Below, in pieces: positions 17,342 through 23,704 of a DNA stretch of 23,888 nt. The position numbers and the translations under genes were made by a program. Source of the stretch: an uncultured Alphaproteobacteria bacterium (GTDB lineage Bacteria; Pseudomonadota; Alphaproteobacteria; RF32; CAG-239); the NCBI GenBank assembly GCA_910585375.1, contig CAJUCZ010000026.1:1-23888 (forward strand). The letters run 5' to 3'. The number at the start of each line of letters is the position of its first letter. The stretch's first letter is position 1. The notes under the pieces were generated by a model, which was not told where the DNA came from, did not search any database, and was given only the letters and a program-made list of their open reading frames with translations.

Positions 17342-17402
17342 AAAAAAACAAAGGGACTGCCGGACAGGCGCACATATCTGCACCCTCCGGCCCCCTCTGT
17401 CA
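17342..17402 (-). terminator. Intrinsic terminator or attenuator between mreB and mreC
   Basis: On the minus strand an extended stem forms from ACAGAGGG, GCCGGA and GTGCA on one side with TGCGC, TCCGGC and CCCTTTGT on the other. It is broken by two small internal loops, closes on a six-base loop, and is followed directly by a run of seven T (plus-strand A-run 17342-17348). It lies within an otherwise co-oriented gene cluster, so it probably lets most transcription stop after mreB while some reads through into mreC. Confidence 0.75.
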
Positions 17403-17410
17403 AATTGCAA

Positions 17411-18451
17411 TTAATACATGCTGGAAAGAATGGTGTGCAGCCTGCCGATATCTTCCAAAGCGCGCCCTGTTCCTTTAACCACACAGGCCAGAGGCTCTTC
17501 GGCTATAGAAACCGGAAGTCCGGTCGCATTGCGCAGTACCTGGTCAAGATTAGCCAGCAAAGCGCCGCCGCCGGTCAACACAATACCTTTGTCCACAATA
17601 TCTGCAGCCAGTTCCGGAGCCGTATGCTCAAGCGCAACCTTAACGGCTTCCACAATCTGCGAAACCGGTTCACTCAGGCTCTCTGCCACTTGACGCTCGG
17701 TAATGACAATTTCCTTCGGCACGCCGTTCATCAGGTCACGGCCTTTAATTTCAATGACCCGGCCTTCGCCGCTTTCCGGCGGACAAGCGGATCCGATCTC
17801 TTTCTTAATTCTCTCCGAACTGCTCTCGCCAACCAACAGATTATGATTACGCCGGATGTAAGAAATAATGGCGCTGTCCATTTTATCGCCGCCGACACGG
17901 ACGGAACGGGCATAAACGATACCGCCCAAAGATAAAACAGCCACCTCGGTCGTACCGCCGCCGATATCAACGACCATGCTGCCGGTCGGCTCTGTTACGG
18001 GCAGATTGGCACCAATCGCCGCAGCCATAGGCTCTTCAATCAGCCAAACTTTTCTGGCACCGGCAGCCTCGGCGGATTCCTGAATTGCACGACGCTCAAC
18101 GGCCGTTGATCCGGACGGGACACAGACAATAACCAGCGGAGAAGCAAAAGTGCGGCGGTTGTGAACTTTGCGGATAAAATGCTTAATCATTTCTTCGGCA
18201 ATTTCAAAATCGGCAATAACGCCGTCACGCAGCGGACGAATGGCCTGAATATTGCCCGGCGTACGCCCCAGCATCTGCTTGGCATCATTACCCACGGCCA
18301 GCACCTGTTTTTTGCCGCGATATTCTTCAATAGCCACCACGGAAGGTTCGTTCAGAACAATTCCTTTGCCTTTAACATACACCAGCGTATTGGCAGTACC
18401 GAGATCGATTGCCATATCTGCCGACAGCCACCCCATCACTTTTGAAAGCAT
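17411..18451 (-). CDS. mreB: Rod-shape-determining actin homologue MreB
   Basis: MreB forms membrane-bound filaments that orient side-wall synthesis. The 346-residue product is standard length and has the actin-fold phosphate and nucleotide motifs MAIDLGTANTLVYVKGKG (about 14-31), VVDIGGGTTEVAVLSLGG (about 161-178) and LTGGGALLANLD. It also has the conserved NEPSVVAIE segment. The ATG at 18451 has GGAG nine bases upstream. A TATAAA box on the minus strand (18504-18509) about 55 bases upstream could serve as a -10, but the matching -35 (TTGCAC, 15-base spacing) is poor, so the promoter is uncertain. It lies about 100 bases after miaA with no clear terminator between, so read-through from ddl-miaA is possible. 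Confidence 0.97.
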   Translation of the reverse strand: MLSKVMGWLSADMAIDLGTANTLVYVKGKGIVLNEPSVVAIEEYRGKKQVLAVGNDAKQMLGRTPGNIQAIRPLRDGVIADFEIAEEMIKHFIRKVHNRRTFASPLVIVCVPSGSTAVERRAIQESAEAAGARKVWLIEEPMAAAIGANLPVTEPTGSMVVDIGGGTTEVAVLSLGGIVYARSVRVGGDKMDSAIISYIRRNHNLLVGESSSERIKKEIGSACPPESGEGRVIEIKGRDLMNGVPKEIVITERQVAESLSEPVSQIVEAVKVALEHTAPELAADIVDKGIVLTGGGALLANLDQVLRNATGLPVSIAEEPLACVVKGTGRALEDIGRLHTILSSMY

Positions 18452-18553
18452 TTAGATTTTCTCCACAAAAAAAATTTCACAAAATTTTGTTATTGCCCTA
18501 ATTTTTATAACCATAACGAATTTTGTGCAATAGCTTATAACGTTTTTTTAACA

Positions 18554-19483
18554 TTAATTAACAATTTTTTTAACAACGGCTTCATCACCGTTATAACAAT
18601 GCTCCAAAACAACCTTCGCCTCAAGCTTGTTGGCAAACCACGTCCGCTGGCGTTTGGCATATTGCCGGCTGTGCAGCTTTGCCTGCCCGACGGCTTCTTT
18701 TTTGGAACACTTGCCTTTCAAATAATCCAGCAGTTCCGGCAATCCCAAAGCACGCATAGCCGGCAGTTTGTCATTATATTTTTTTTCATAAATTTTCTCT
18801 GCTTCCTGTAAGGCGCCGGCCTCCATCATCATGTCAAAACGGCAAAAACAACGCTCGTCAAGTTCTTCCTGAGGCGGCAGAATTTTCACAACCTCAAACG
18901 CAGCCTCCGGCAAAAGTTTTTTCATCGGCAGCTTGTGCCATTCCGTCAGTGTCTTGCCTGTATCCAGCCAAACTTCATAAGCCCGCCGCACCCGCGTTGT
19001 ATCATTACGGTTCAAACGCGCAGCCGCTTCTTTGTCTACTTCTGCCAACCTGGCGTGCAAACACCTAACGCCTTCATTTTCCAGCAGCTCCAAAACTTTC
19101 GCTCTGATTTCCGGTTTAGTCTCCGGAATTGGCGTTGTCCCGTTAATCAGATTATCAATATACAATCCCGTACCGCCGACAATCACCGGCGTTTTTCCCT
19201 CGGCCCATGCCTTGCGGATTTCTTCTGCCGCCAAATTCAGCCATTCCACGACTGAACCGCTTTTTTCAATCCCCCATATTTCATAAAGGCGGTGCGAAAC
19301 CGTCCGCTTGTCCCTGTCATCGGGACAAGCGGACAACAGCGGCGTACAATCATACACCTGCTGGGAGTCGGCATTAATCACCACGCCGTTCGCGGCTTTG
19401 GCCACATCAATGGCCAACTGCGATTTTCCCGAAGCCGTCGGCCCGGCAATAACGATAACACGTTTCTTCTCCTGCTTATTCAT
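18554..19483 (-). CDS. miaA: tRNA dimethylallyltransferase MiaA
   Basis: MiaA adds a dimethylallyl group to A37 of tRNAs that read codons starting with U, the first step to ms2i6A. From the ATG at 19483 the product is 309 residues. It has the P-loop GPTASGKS (14-21), the conserved NADSQQVY (37-44), VIVGGTGLYIDNLING in the middle and RRAYEVWLDTGKTL in the prenyl-acceptor region. The C-terminal RQYAKRQRTWF is typical. A TTG at 19507 overlaps ddl; the ATG is preferred, with an AAGG site in the ddl tail. It starts eight bases after ddl. Its presence inside an envelope cluster is probably simple operon sharing. Confidence 0.96.
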   Translation of the reverse strand: MNKQEKKRVIVIAGPTASGKSQLAIDVAKAANGVVINADSQQVYDCTPLLSACPDDRDKRTVSHRLYEIWGIEKSGSVVEWLNLAAEEIRKAWAEGKTPVIVGGTGLYIDNLINGTTPIPETKPEIRAKVLELLENEGVRCLHARLAEVDKEAAARLNRNDTTRVRRAYEVWLDTGKTLTEWHKLPMKKLLPEAAFEVVKILPPQEELDERCFCRFDMMMEAGALQEAEKIYEKKYNDKLPAMRALGLPELLDYLKGKCSKKEAVGQAKLHSRQYAKRQRTWFANKLEAKVVLEHCYNGDEAVVKKIVN

Positions 19484-19491
19484 CAAATTTC

Positions 19492-20400
19492 TTACCTTTT
19501 GCGGCAACCGGCGTTTTCAACCAGCAGGGAACAAAGTTTTTCATAAGAAATTCCGGCATAAGCAGCCTGCTCCGGTACCAACGACAACGGCGTCAACCCC
19601 GGATGCGTATTTACCTCCAAAAATACCACGCCGTCTTCCGGATTATAACGAAAATCACAGCGCGAAACCGTCCGGCAGCCCAAAATCCGATGCACGGTCT
19701 CGGCATATCTCTTGCAGGTTTCAGCAGCCTCGGCAGGAATTTCCGCCGGCAGAACATGCTCTGTCATCCCATCGGTATATTTGGCACGATAATCATAAAA
19801 ATCCACTTTCGGACGCAGTTCCGTCACCACATAAGCCTTGCCCTCCAGACACATACAGGTCAGTTCCCTGCCGTCAATAAACCGCTCGACCATAACCTCC
19901 CGCTCGCCGTCAGGATAATTTATCATGGCCGCATCCTCCGTTTTTTTGACAATATAAACGCCAACGCTCGAACCGTCGGAAACCGGCTTGACAACATAAG
20001 GCATCGGCAAATCTTTCGCCAATTGCAAAAAAGTTTTCGCCCGCATCTTGTCTCCGGACGCAACCTTAACGCCCGCTTGCGACGCCAGCATTTTTGTCAG
20101 CGCCTTGTCCATGCCGATGACCGAGGCTGCCATTCCCGAATGGGTATAAGGAATCTGCAGCATATCGAGCAAAGCCTGAATCTCGCCGTCTTCGCCCCAG
20201 TTGCCGTGCAGGGCATTAAAAACCGCATCAGGCTTTTCCGCCTCTAAAACGGCAATCAGCTTTTTAACATCCGTCAAATCATGGCAGACAACGTCATAGC
20301 CGCCTTTCTTCAAAGCTTCGGCCACGCCTTTTCCGCTGACCAGGCTGACTTCTCTCTCTGCCGAAAAGCCGCCGCTCAACACCAAAACTTTTTTGCTCAT
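19492..20400 (-). CDS. ddl: D-alanine--D-alanine ligase
   Basis: Ddl joins two D-alanines with ATP in the cytoplasm to make the dipeptide that MurF adds to the peptidoglycan precursor. The 302-residue product has the ATP-grasp layout: E15 in FSAEREVS, NALHGNWGEDG (62-72), PVSDGSSVGV (139-148), and the metal-binding FLEVNTHPGLTP near 260-271. FYDYRAKY (201-208) has the tyrosine (Y204) typical of D-Ala rather than D-lactate specificity, so vancomycin-type depsipeptide synthesis is not suggested. Start ATG at 20400. It leads the minus-strand cluster, whereas in many relatives it sits with murB and ftsQ. Confidence 0.95.
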   Translation of the reverse strand: MSKKVLVLSGGFSAEREVSLVSGKGVAEALKKGGYDVVCHDLTDVKKLIAVLEAEKPDAVFNALHGNWGEDGEIQALLDMLQIPYTHSGMAASVIGMDKALTKMLASQAGVKVASGDKMRAKTFLQLAKDLPMPYVVKPVSDGSSVGVYIVKKTEDAAMINYPDGEREVMVERFIDGRELTCMCLEGKAYVVTELRPKVDFYDYRAKYTDGMTEHVLPAEIPAEAAETCKRYAETVHRILGCRTVSRCDFRYNPEDGVVFLEVNTHPGLTPLSLVPEQAAYAGISYEKLCSLLVENAGCRKR

Positions 20401-20467
20401 TTTTTTGTTCCTTTTCTGAAATTTTATGTTATTCTACGCAAAAATGTTTTAAGAAAGACTAACATAA

Positions 20468-21247
20468 ATGAAAAAATTTTGCCTGATTACATTGTTTTTG
20501 CTGCTGTTTCCGGCACAAGCGCAGGCAGCGGCCGTCCAGCATAATTTTACAATTTTTCTCGGTCCGTTCAACGCCGGAAAAACCCGCTTTACCTATACCC
20601 TGCACTCTCGGGAATACAGCGTGCGCTCCAAGGTTGAAACCGCAGGCATTTTCAATACGCTGTACCCTTTCACGGCCGAATACGCCACTACCGGCAAAAT
20701 CAAAGGCAAAAATTTGGAAACGTCAAGCTATAAATACAAATCACAAAGCCGTTTCAACTCCCGCCGCAAAGAGCTGATATACGACCCAAACGGCAATCCG
20801 GTTTATCGTATCAGTGCTAAAAACGACAAAGTCAAAAAGGTCGAAATCGAACCCTCGCCCGACAACAAAGACACTACCGACCTGCAAACCGTTATTGCCG
20901 AACTTGCCTTGCAATATAACAAAAACAAAAATTGCAACGCCCGTATGCAGATTTTTGACGGCAAACGGCGTTTTGACACAATCTTCAAAGACGAAGGCAA
21001 AGAAGAAATTACAGCCAATGAATATTCTTCTTTTGGCGGAACGGCGCACAAATGCTCGATGTATATTGACAAACTTCTTAATGACGGCGATGACCTGCTG
21101 TGGGAATTAACATCGGAAAAACCGATTTACTTTTGGATACTGGAAGACAAAGAGAGCCGTCTCCCGTTTATCGCCCGCATCGAAATTGAAAACACGCCGC
21201 TCGGCAAATTACAAGTCTTTACCCAAACCATTCAGACAGAGAAATAA
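20468..21247 (+). CDS. DUF3108 domain periplasmic protein
   Basis: The 259-residue product begins with a clear signal peptide (MKKFCLITLFLLLFPAQAQA, likely cleaved after A20 or A21), so it is exported. The rest matches the DUF3108 pattern of proteobacterial proteins of unknown function: an early FTYTLHSREYSVRSKVET segment and F-T-A-E-Y-x-T-x-G. Next comes a basic region, then DLQTVIAELALQYNK, where D-x-x-S/T-x-x-x-x-L is typical. The end is LPFIARIEIENTPLGKLQV. DUF3108 proteins are predicted beta-rich; their role is not established. The ATG at 20468 has a weak AAGAAAGA ribosome site. It is divergent from ddl with 67 bases between, where no convincing promoter was found, and it is followed one base later by the U32-family gene, so the two are almost certainly co-transcribed. 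Confidence 0.85.
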   Translation: MKKFCLITLFLLLFPAQAQAAAVQHNFTIFLGPFNAGKTRFTYTLHSREYSVRSKVETAGIFNTLYPFTAEYATTGKIKGKNLETSSYKYKSQSRFNSRRKELIYDPNGNPVYRISAKNDKVKKVEIEPSPDNKDTTDLQTVIAELALQYNKNKNCNARMQIFDGKRRFDTIFKDEGKEEITANEYSSFGGTAHKCSMYIDKLLNDGDDLLWELTSEKPIYFWILEDKESRLPFIARIEIENTPLGKLQVFTQTIQTEK

Positions 21248-21248
21248 T

Positions 21249-22646
21249 ATGTTAAAAAAATCAGAACTTCTGCTTCCAGCCGGATCGCTGGTCAAACTGA
21301 AAACCGCCATTCTCTACGGCGCCGATGCCGTTTATGCCGGCACGCCGGACATGTGCCTGCGCGCCCAATCAAAAATGACCATGGAAGATTTGAAAGAAGG
21401 CATTGAGTTCGTTCACGCCCATGGCAAAAAAATCTACCTGACGCTGAACTTGTTTATGCACAACCGTGATGTTGAAAAACTGCCTCAATTTGTCGCCACC
21501 CTGCGCGAACTCGGACCGGACGGCGTCTTAATTGCCGACCCCGGCGTTTTTCAATATGTTAAAGACAATGCGCCGGAATTAAACCTTTTTGTTTCCACAC
21601 AGGCGAATATCTGCTCCTGGCAGGCTGTTAAATTTTGGCAAAACCAAGGCGCAAAACTCTGCGTCCTCGGCCGTGAAGTCACTTATGAAGAAATGAAAGA
21701 AATCAGGGAAAAATGCCCGGATATTCTTCTTGAATGTTTTATGCACGGCGCCATGTGCATGTCTTATTCCGGCCGCTGCCTGATCTCCAACTATCTGGCC
21801 GACCGCAGCTCAAATCAGGGCAAATGCGCCCACTGTTGCCGTTGGCATTATAAATTGCACCTGCGCTTAAAAGACGGAAGCATCAAAGAAATTGAAATCA
21901 ATGACCAAAATAAAGACGCCTTTGAATTTTTACTGGAAGAAGAATTCCGCCCCGGAGAATATTTTGAGGTCATGGAAGACGAACACGGCGGCTACATGCT
22001 CAATTCCAAAGACATGTGCCTGCTGCCCCGATTGGACGACCTGTTGAAAATCGGCATGGATTCGCTCAAAGTAGAGGGACGCAACAAAACAGAATACTAT
22101 GCCGGCATTGTCGCCCGCGCTTACCGGCAGGCCATTGACGACTACTACGCCGCGCCGGACGAATGGGATTACCGGAAATACATGCCGGAACTTGATACCT
22201 TGCAAAACCGCGGCTACTGTCTCGGTTTTCACGACGGCAAACTGACGAACATCAGTCAGAATTACGAATATACGCGCACTTTGGGCGACTGGCTTTTTGC
22301 CGGTTCAATTGTTGAATGGCAAGGCGATGATGCCGTTTTCGAAATCAGAAATTATATCAACGGCGGCGAATTTATAGAATTTTTAATTCCCGGTACATTA
22401 GAAAACCTGCGTTTGACGTTAGACAAGTTTGAAGATGCCGAAACCGGAGAAATCACCCCTAAAGTATCTGCCGGTCAGAGCAAAAAAATCCGCATAAAAC
22501 CGGAAAACTGGGCGCGGCCGGTACAGGAAATCAAAAAACTGCTGCCGCAATACGTCATTGCCCGCAAACCTGCGCAATTAACACCGGAAAACGAACAAAT
22601 GCTGAAACACAAAAAAGACGAATTCTGTACCCTCTGCGACAGCTGA
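21249..22646 (+). CDS. trhP: U32-family protein, probable tRNA U34 hydroxylation protein TrhP (YegQ-like)
   Basis: TrhP-type proteins help convert U34 to 5-hydroxyuridine in tRNA using prephenate rather than acting as true peptidases. The 465-residue product has a TIM-barrel-like N-terminal part (LLLPAGSLVKLKTAILYGADAVYAG) and the U32 signature ECFMHGAMCMSYSGRC (162-177). Cysteines C170, C177, C193 and C257 (in NSKDMCLLPRL) are positioned like the [4Fe-4S] ligands of this family. The VEGRNKTEYY segment and a small C-terminal beta domain (GDDAVFEIRN...) follow. Length fits TrhP (about 450) better than UbiU/UbiV (about 300-330) or RlhA (about 650), so the subfamily is likely but not proven. The start is the ATG at 21249, one base after the DUF3108 gene's stop. 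Confidence 0.82.
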   Translation: MLKKSELLLPAGSLVKLKTAILYGADAVYAGTPDMCLRAQSKMTMEDLKEGIEFVHAHGKKIYLTLNLFMHNRDVEKLPQFVATLRELGPDGVLIADPGVFQYVKDNAPELNLFVSTQANICSWQAVKFWQNQGAKLCVLGREVTYEEMKEIREKCPDILLECFMHGAMCMSYSGRCLISNYLADRSSNQGKCAHCCRWHYKLHLRLKDGSIKEIEINDQNKDAFEFLLEEEFRPGEYFEVMEDEHGGYMLNSKDMCLLPRLDDLLKIGMDSLKVEGRNKTEYYAGIVARAYRQAIDDYYAAPDEWDYRKYMPELDTLQNRGYCLGFHDGKLTNISQNYEYTRTLGDWLFAGSIVEWQGDDAVFEIRNYINGGEFIEFLIPGTLENLRLTLDKFEDAETGEITPKVSAGQSKKIRIKPENWARPVQEIKKLLPQYVIARKPAQLTPENEQMLKHKKDEFCTLCDS

Positions 22647-22652
22647 AAATAC

Positions 22653-22686
22653 AAAAGAGTGATATGAAAACATATCACTCTTTTTT
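22653..22686. terminator. Bidirectional intrinsic terminator with perfect 14-bp stem
   Basis: AAAAGAGTGATATG (22653-22666) is the exact reverse complement of CATATCACTCTTTT (22671-22684), with an AAAA loop and a T-run to 22686. It ends the trhP transcript. Read from the other strand it also ends in CTCTTTTGT, so it can stop the convergent small gene, whose stop codon (22675-22677) lies inside the right arm. Confidence 0.88.
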
Positions 22687-22926
22687 ACGCCCTTTGACAA
22701 ACAAATGGACAATGCCGACAGCTGCAAAAAACCAACATGAACCGTCAACAAAACCAAACAAAAACAACAGCAGAGTCATCAGAGCAACCAAACAGTTACA
22801 GACAACAGCAAGCTCACCTTCAAACTCAAATGCCCAGTCAATGACTAAAACAAATAAAAAAAGCATTAAAACTGCCGAAGAATAATCAGCATTTGCATAC
22901 TCAATAAAATGTTTTATCTCTTCCAT
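22675..22926 (-). CDS. Small membrane protein, unknown
   Basis: From the ATG at 22926 the product is 83 residues with an acidic N-terminus (MEEIKHFIEYANAD). Three hydrophobic segments follow (about 16-34, 38-61 and 63-76), and the tail is basic (KGRKKE). By the positive-inside rule this puts the C-terminus in the cytoplasm. No family is recognised. The frame extends upstream to a TTG at 22995, but that part is AT-rich and contains a good promoter at 22961-22989, so the shorter form is preferred. The ATG lacks an obvious ribosome site. The stop codon is embedded in the terminator hairpin shared with trhP. Coding status rests on the promoter, the clean membrane pattern and the terminator fit. 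Confidence 0.55.
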   Translation of the reverse strand: MEEIKHFIEYANADYSSAVLMLFLFVLVIDWAFEFEGELAVVCNCLVALMTLLLFLFGFVDGSCWFFAAVGIVHLFVKGRKKE

Positions 22927-22960
22927 ATAATTATAATTTAATAATTCAAAATTATTAAAA

Positions 22961-22989
22961 ATAATAAAACAATAAAATTCTTTTGTAAA
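22961..22989 (-). promoter_or_regulatory. Probable sigma-70 promoter for the small membrane protein
   Basis: On the minus strand, TTTACA (plus-strand 22984-22989) and TATTAT (22961-22966) are separated by 17 bases, each with five of six consensus matches, in an AT-rich setting. Transcription would begin near 22954, about 28 bases before the ATG at 22926. Confidence 0.45.
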
Positions 22990-23079
22990 CTGCAAATTTA
23001 ATACTTTTACAGAATCCTCCCTTCCCTCTCCTCCTACCCCTCGCAGCTCTCTCTTTCTCTACTCACCGGCCTGCTTTTC

Positions 23080-23103
23080 TTTCTCTCTTTCCACTTTTTC
23101 CGC
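23080..23103 (+). repeat. 24-base direct repeat, copy 1 (inside polypyrimidine tract)
   Basis: This 24-base pyrimidine element (TTTCTCTCTTTCCAC followed by a T-run and CCGC) recurs at 23173-23196 with one mismatch (T to C near the end), 93 bases downstream. Low base complexity raises the chance of coincidence, but the shared CCAC and CCGC make it notable. Confidence 0.55.
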
Positions 23104-23172
23104 CCTAACTCCCCCTTCTATCTTCTTCCCCCACCCCACACTTCACCCATCCAAACTCTTTCCCATTCCAAC

Positions 23173-23196
23173 TTTCTCTCTTTCCACTTTTCCCGC
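23173..23196 (+). repeat. 24-base direct repeat, copy 2 (inside polypyrimidine tract)
   Basis: This is the second copy of the element at 23080-23103, matching at 23 of 24 positions. Confidence 0.55.
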
Positions 23197-23535
23197 TTCC
23201 CTTCTCTCATTTTCCGCCGTTCTCCTCCTCATCCCTCACCCTCATTCCCCACCTTTCTCCCTTGCTCCCACTTCCTTCTTCCGTTCTCCTTCACCCCATT
23301 TTCTCCTCCCTTCCCTTTTCCCATTCTTGCCATTCCTATTTTCTCTCCTCTGCCCTCTCCCAGCTTTTCTGTCTCTCCCCATCTTCGTTTGTTCTCCGGT
23401 CGCACATTTTTTTGCCCTGTCACCCCTGCCACTTTTTCTCTTCCCCTTCCCCGCTACACCCACCCTCTTTAGCCAAAATCCCTCTGCTTTTCCTATCTCT
23501 CTGCCCAAAATCTCCACCTATCTTTTCATTGTATA

Positions 23536-23564
23536 TTGACTCTTGCGTTTTCTTGTGCTATAGT
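23536..23564 (+). promoter_or_regulatory. Near-consensus sigma-70 promoter
   Basis: TTGACT (23536-23541) and TATAGT (23559-23564) are separated by exactly 17 bases; each matches the consensus at five of six positions. Transcription should begin near 23571, leaving a leader of about 134 bases before the ATG at 23705. It is among the strongest promoter-like sites in the window and sits directly at the end of the polypyrimidine tract. Confidence 0.72.
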
Positions 23565-23570
23565 GACATT

Positions 23571-23704
23571 AGTATTAACCATTCCGGGCACTGGGTTGCC
23601 CAGATAAAGAAAAAAGCAACGCGAAAGCTTTGGCACATTGTTGACAGACGATCGGGGCTTTTGTTGCCTCACCCGCTGGGTGCGTTTGCTTTGGGAGGAA
23701 GCCG
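23571..23704 (+). promoter_or_regulatory. Structured 5' leader, candidate cis-regulatory RNA
   Basis: Three hairpins can be drawn by eye. CTGGG-TTG-CCCAG lies at 23591-23603. A longer one has GCAAC (23616-23620) with GTTGC (23663-23667), extended by GAAAGC (23623-23628) with GCTTTT (23657-23662). CACCC-GCT-GGGTG lies at 23670-23682. The ribosome site GGAGG follows at 23694-23698. I do not recognise a known riboswitch class; I compared it from memory with cyclic-di-GMP-I and cobalamin types and found no convincing match. It could be a riboswitch, RNA thermometer, protein-binding leader or stability element. Confidence 0.5.

Larger units (their letters stand above)
23010..23530. other. Long non-coding polypyrimidine/polypurine tract
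   Basis: Across about 520 bases the plus strand is about 73-90 percent C or T when counted by hand in 60-base blocks, with G especially rare. Open frames here give only low-complexity proteins (Ser/Leu/Pro/Phe on the plus strand, Lys/Arg/Gly/Glu on the minus strand) with no domain features, so I see no gene. It is not a simple tandem repeat, although one 24-base element recurs. It fills the gap between the small membrane gene's promoter and the promoter at 23536. Such tracts can form triplex (H-DNA) or hinder polymerases; a role here is inference. Confidence 0.8.

Noticed and set aside
20401..20467. Possible divergent promoters between ddl and the DUF3108 gene
   Set aside because: TAGAAT (minus) and TATTCT (plus) could be -10 boxes, but no properly spaced -35 was found for either.
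23229..23517. Minus-strand open frames of 67-91 residues rich in Gly, Lys, Arg and Glu
   Set aside because: They are products of the purine-rich strand of the polypyrimidine tract: two frames overlap with equally low-complexity products, and neither has a ribosome site, promoter or domain.
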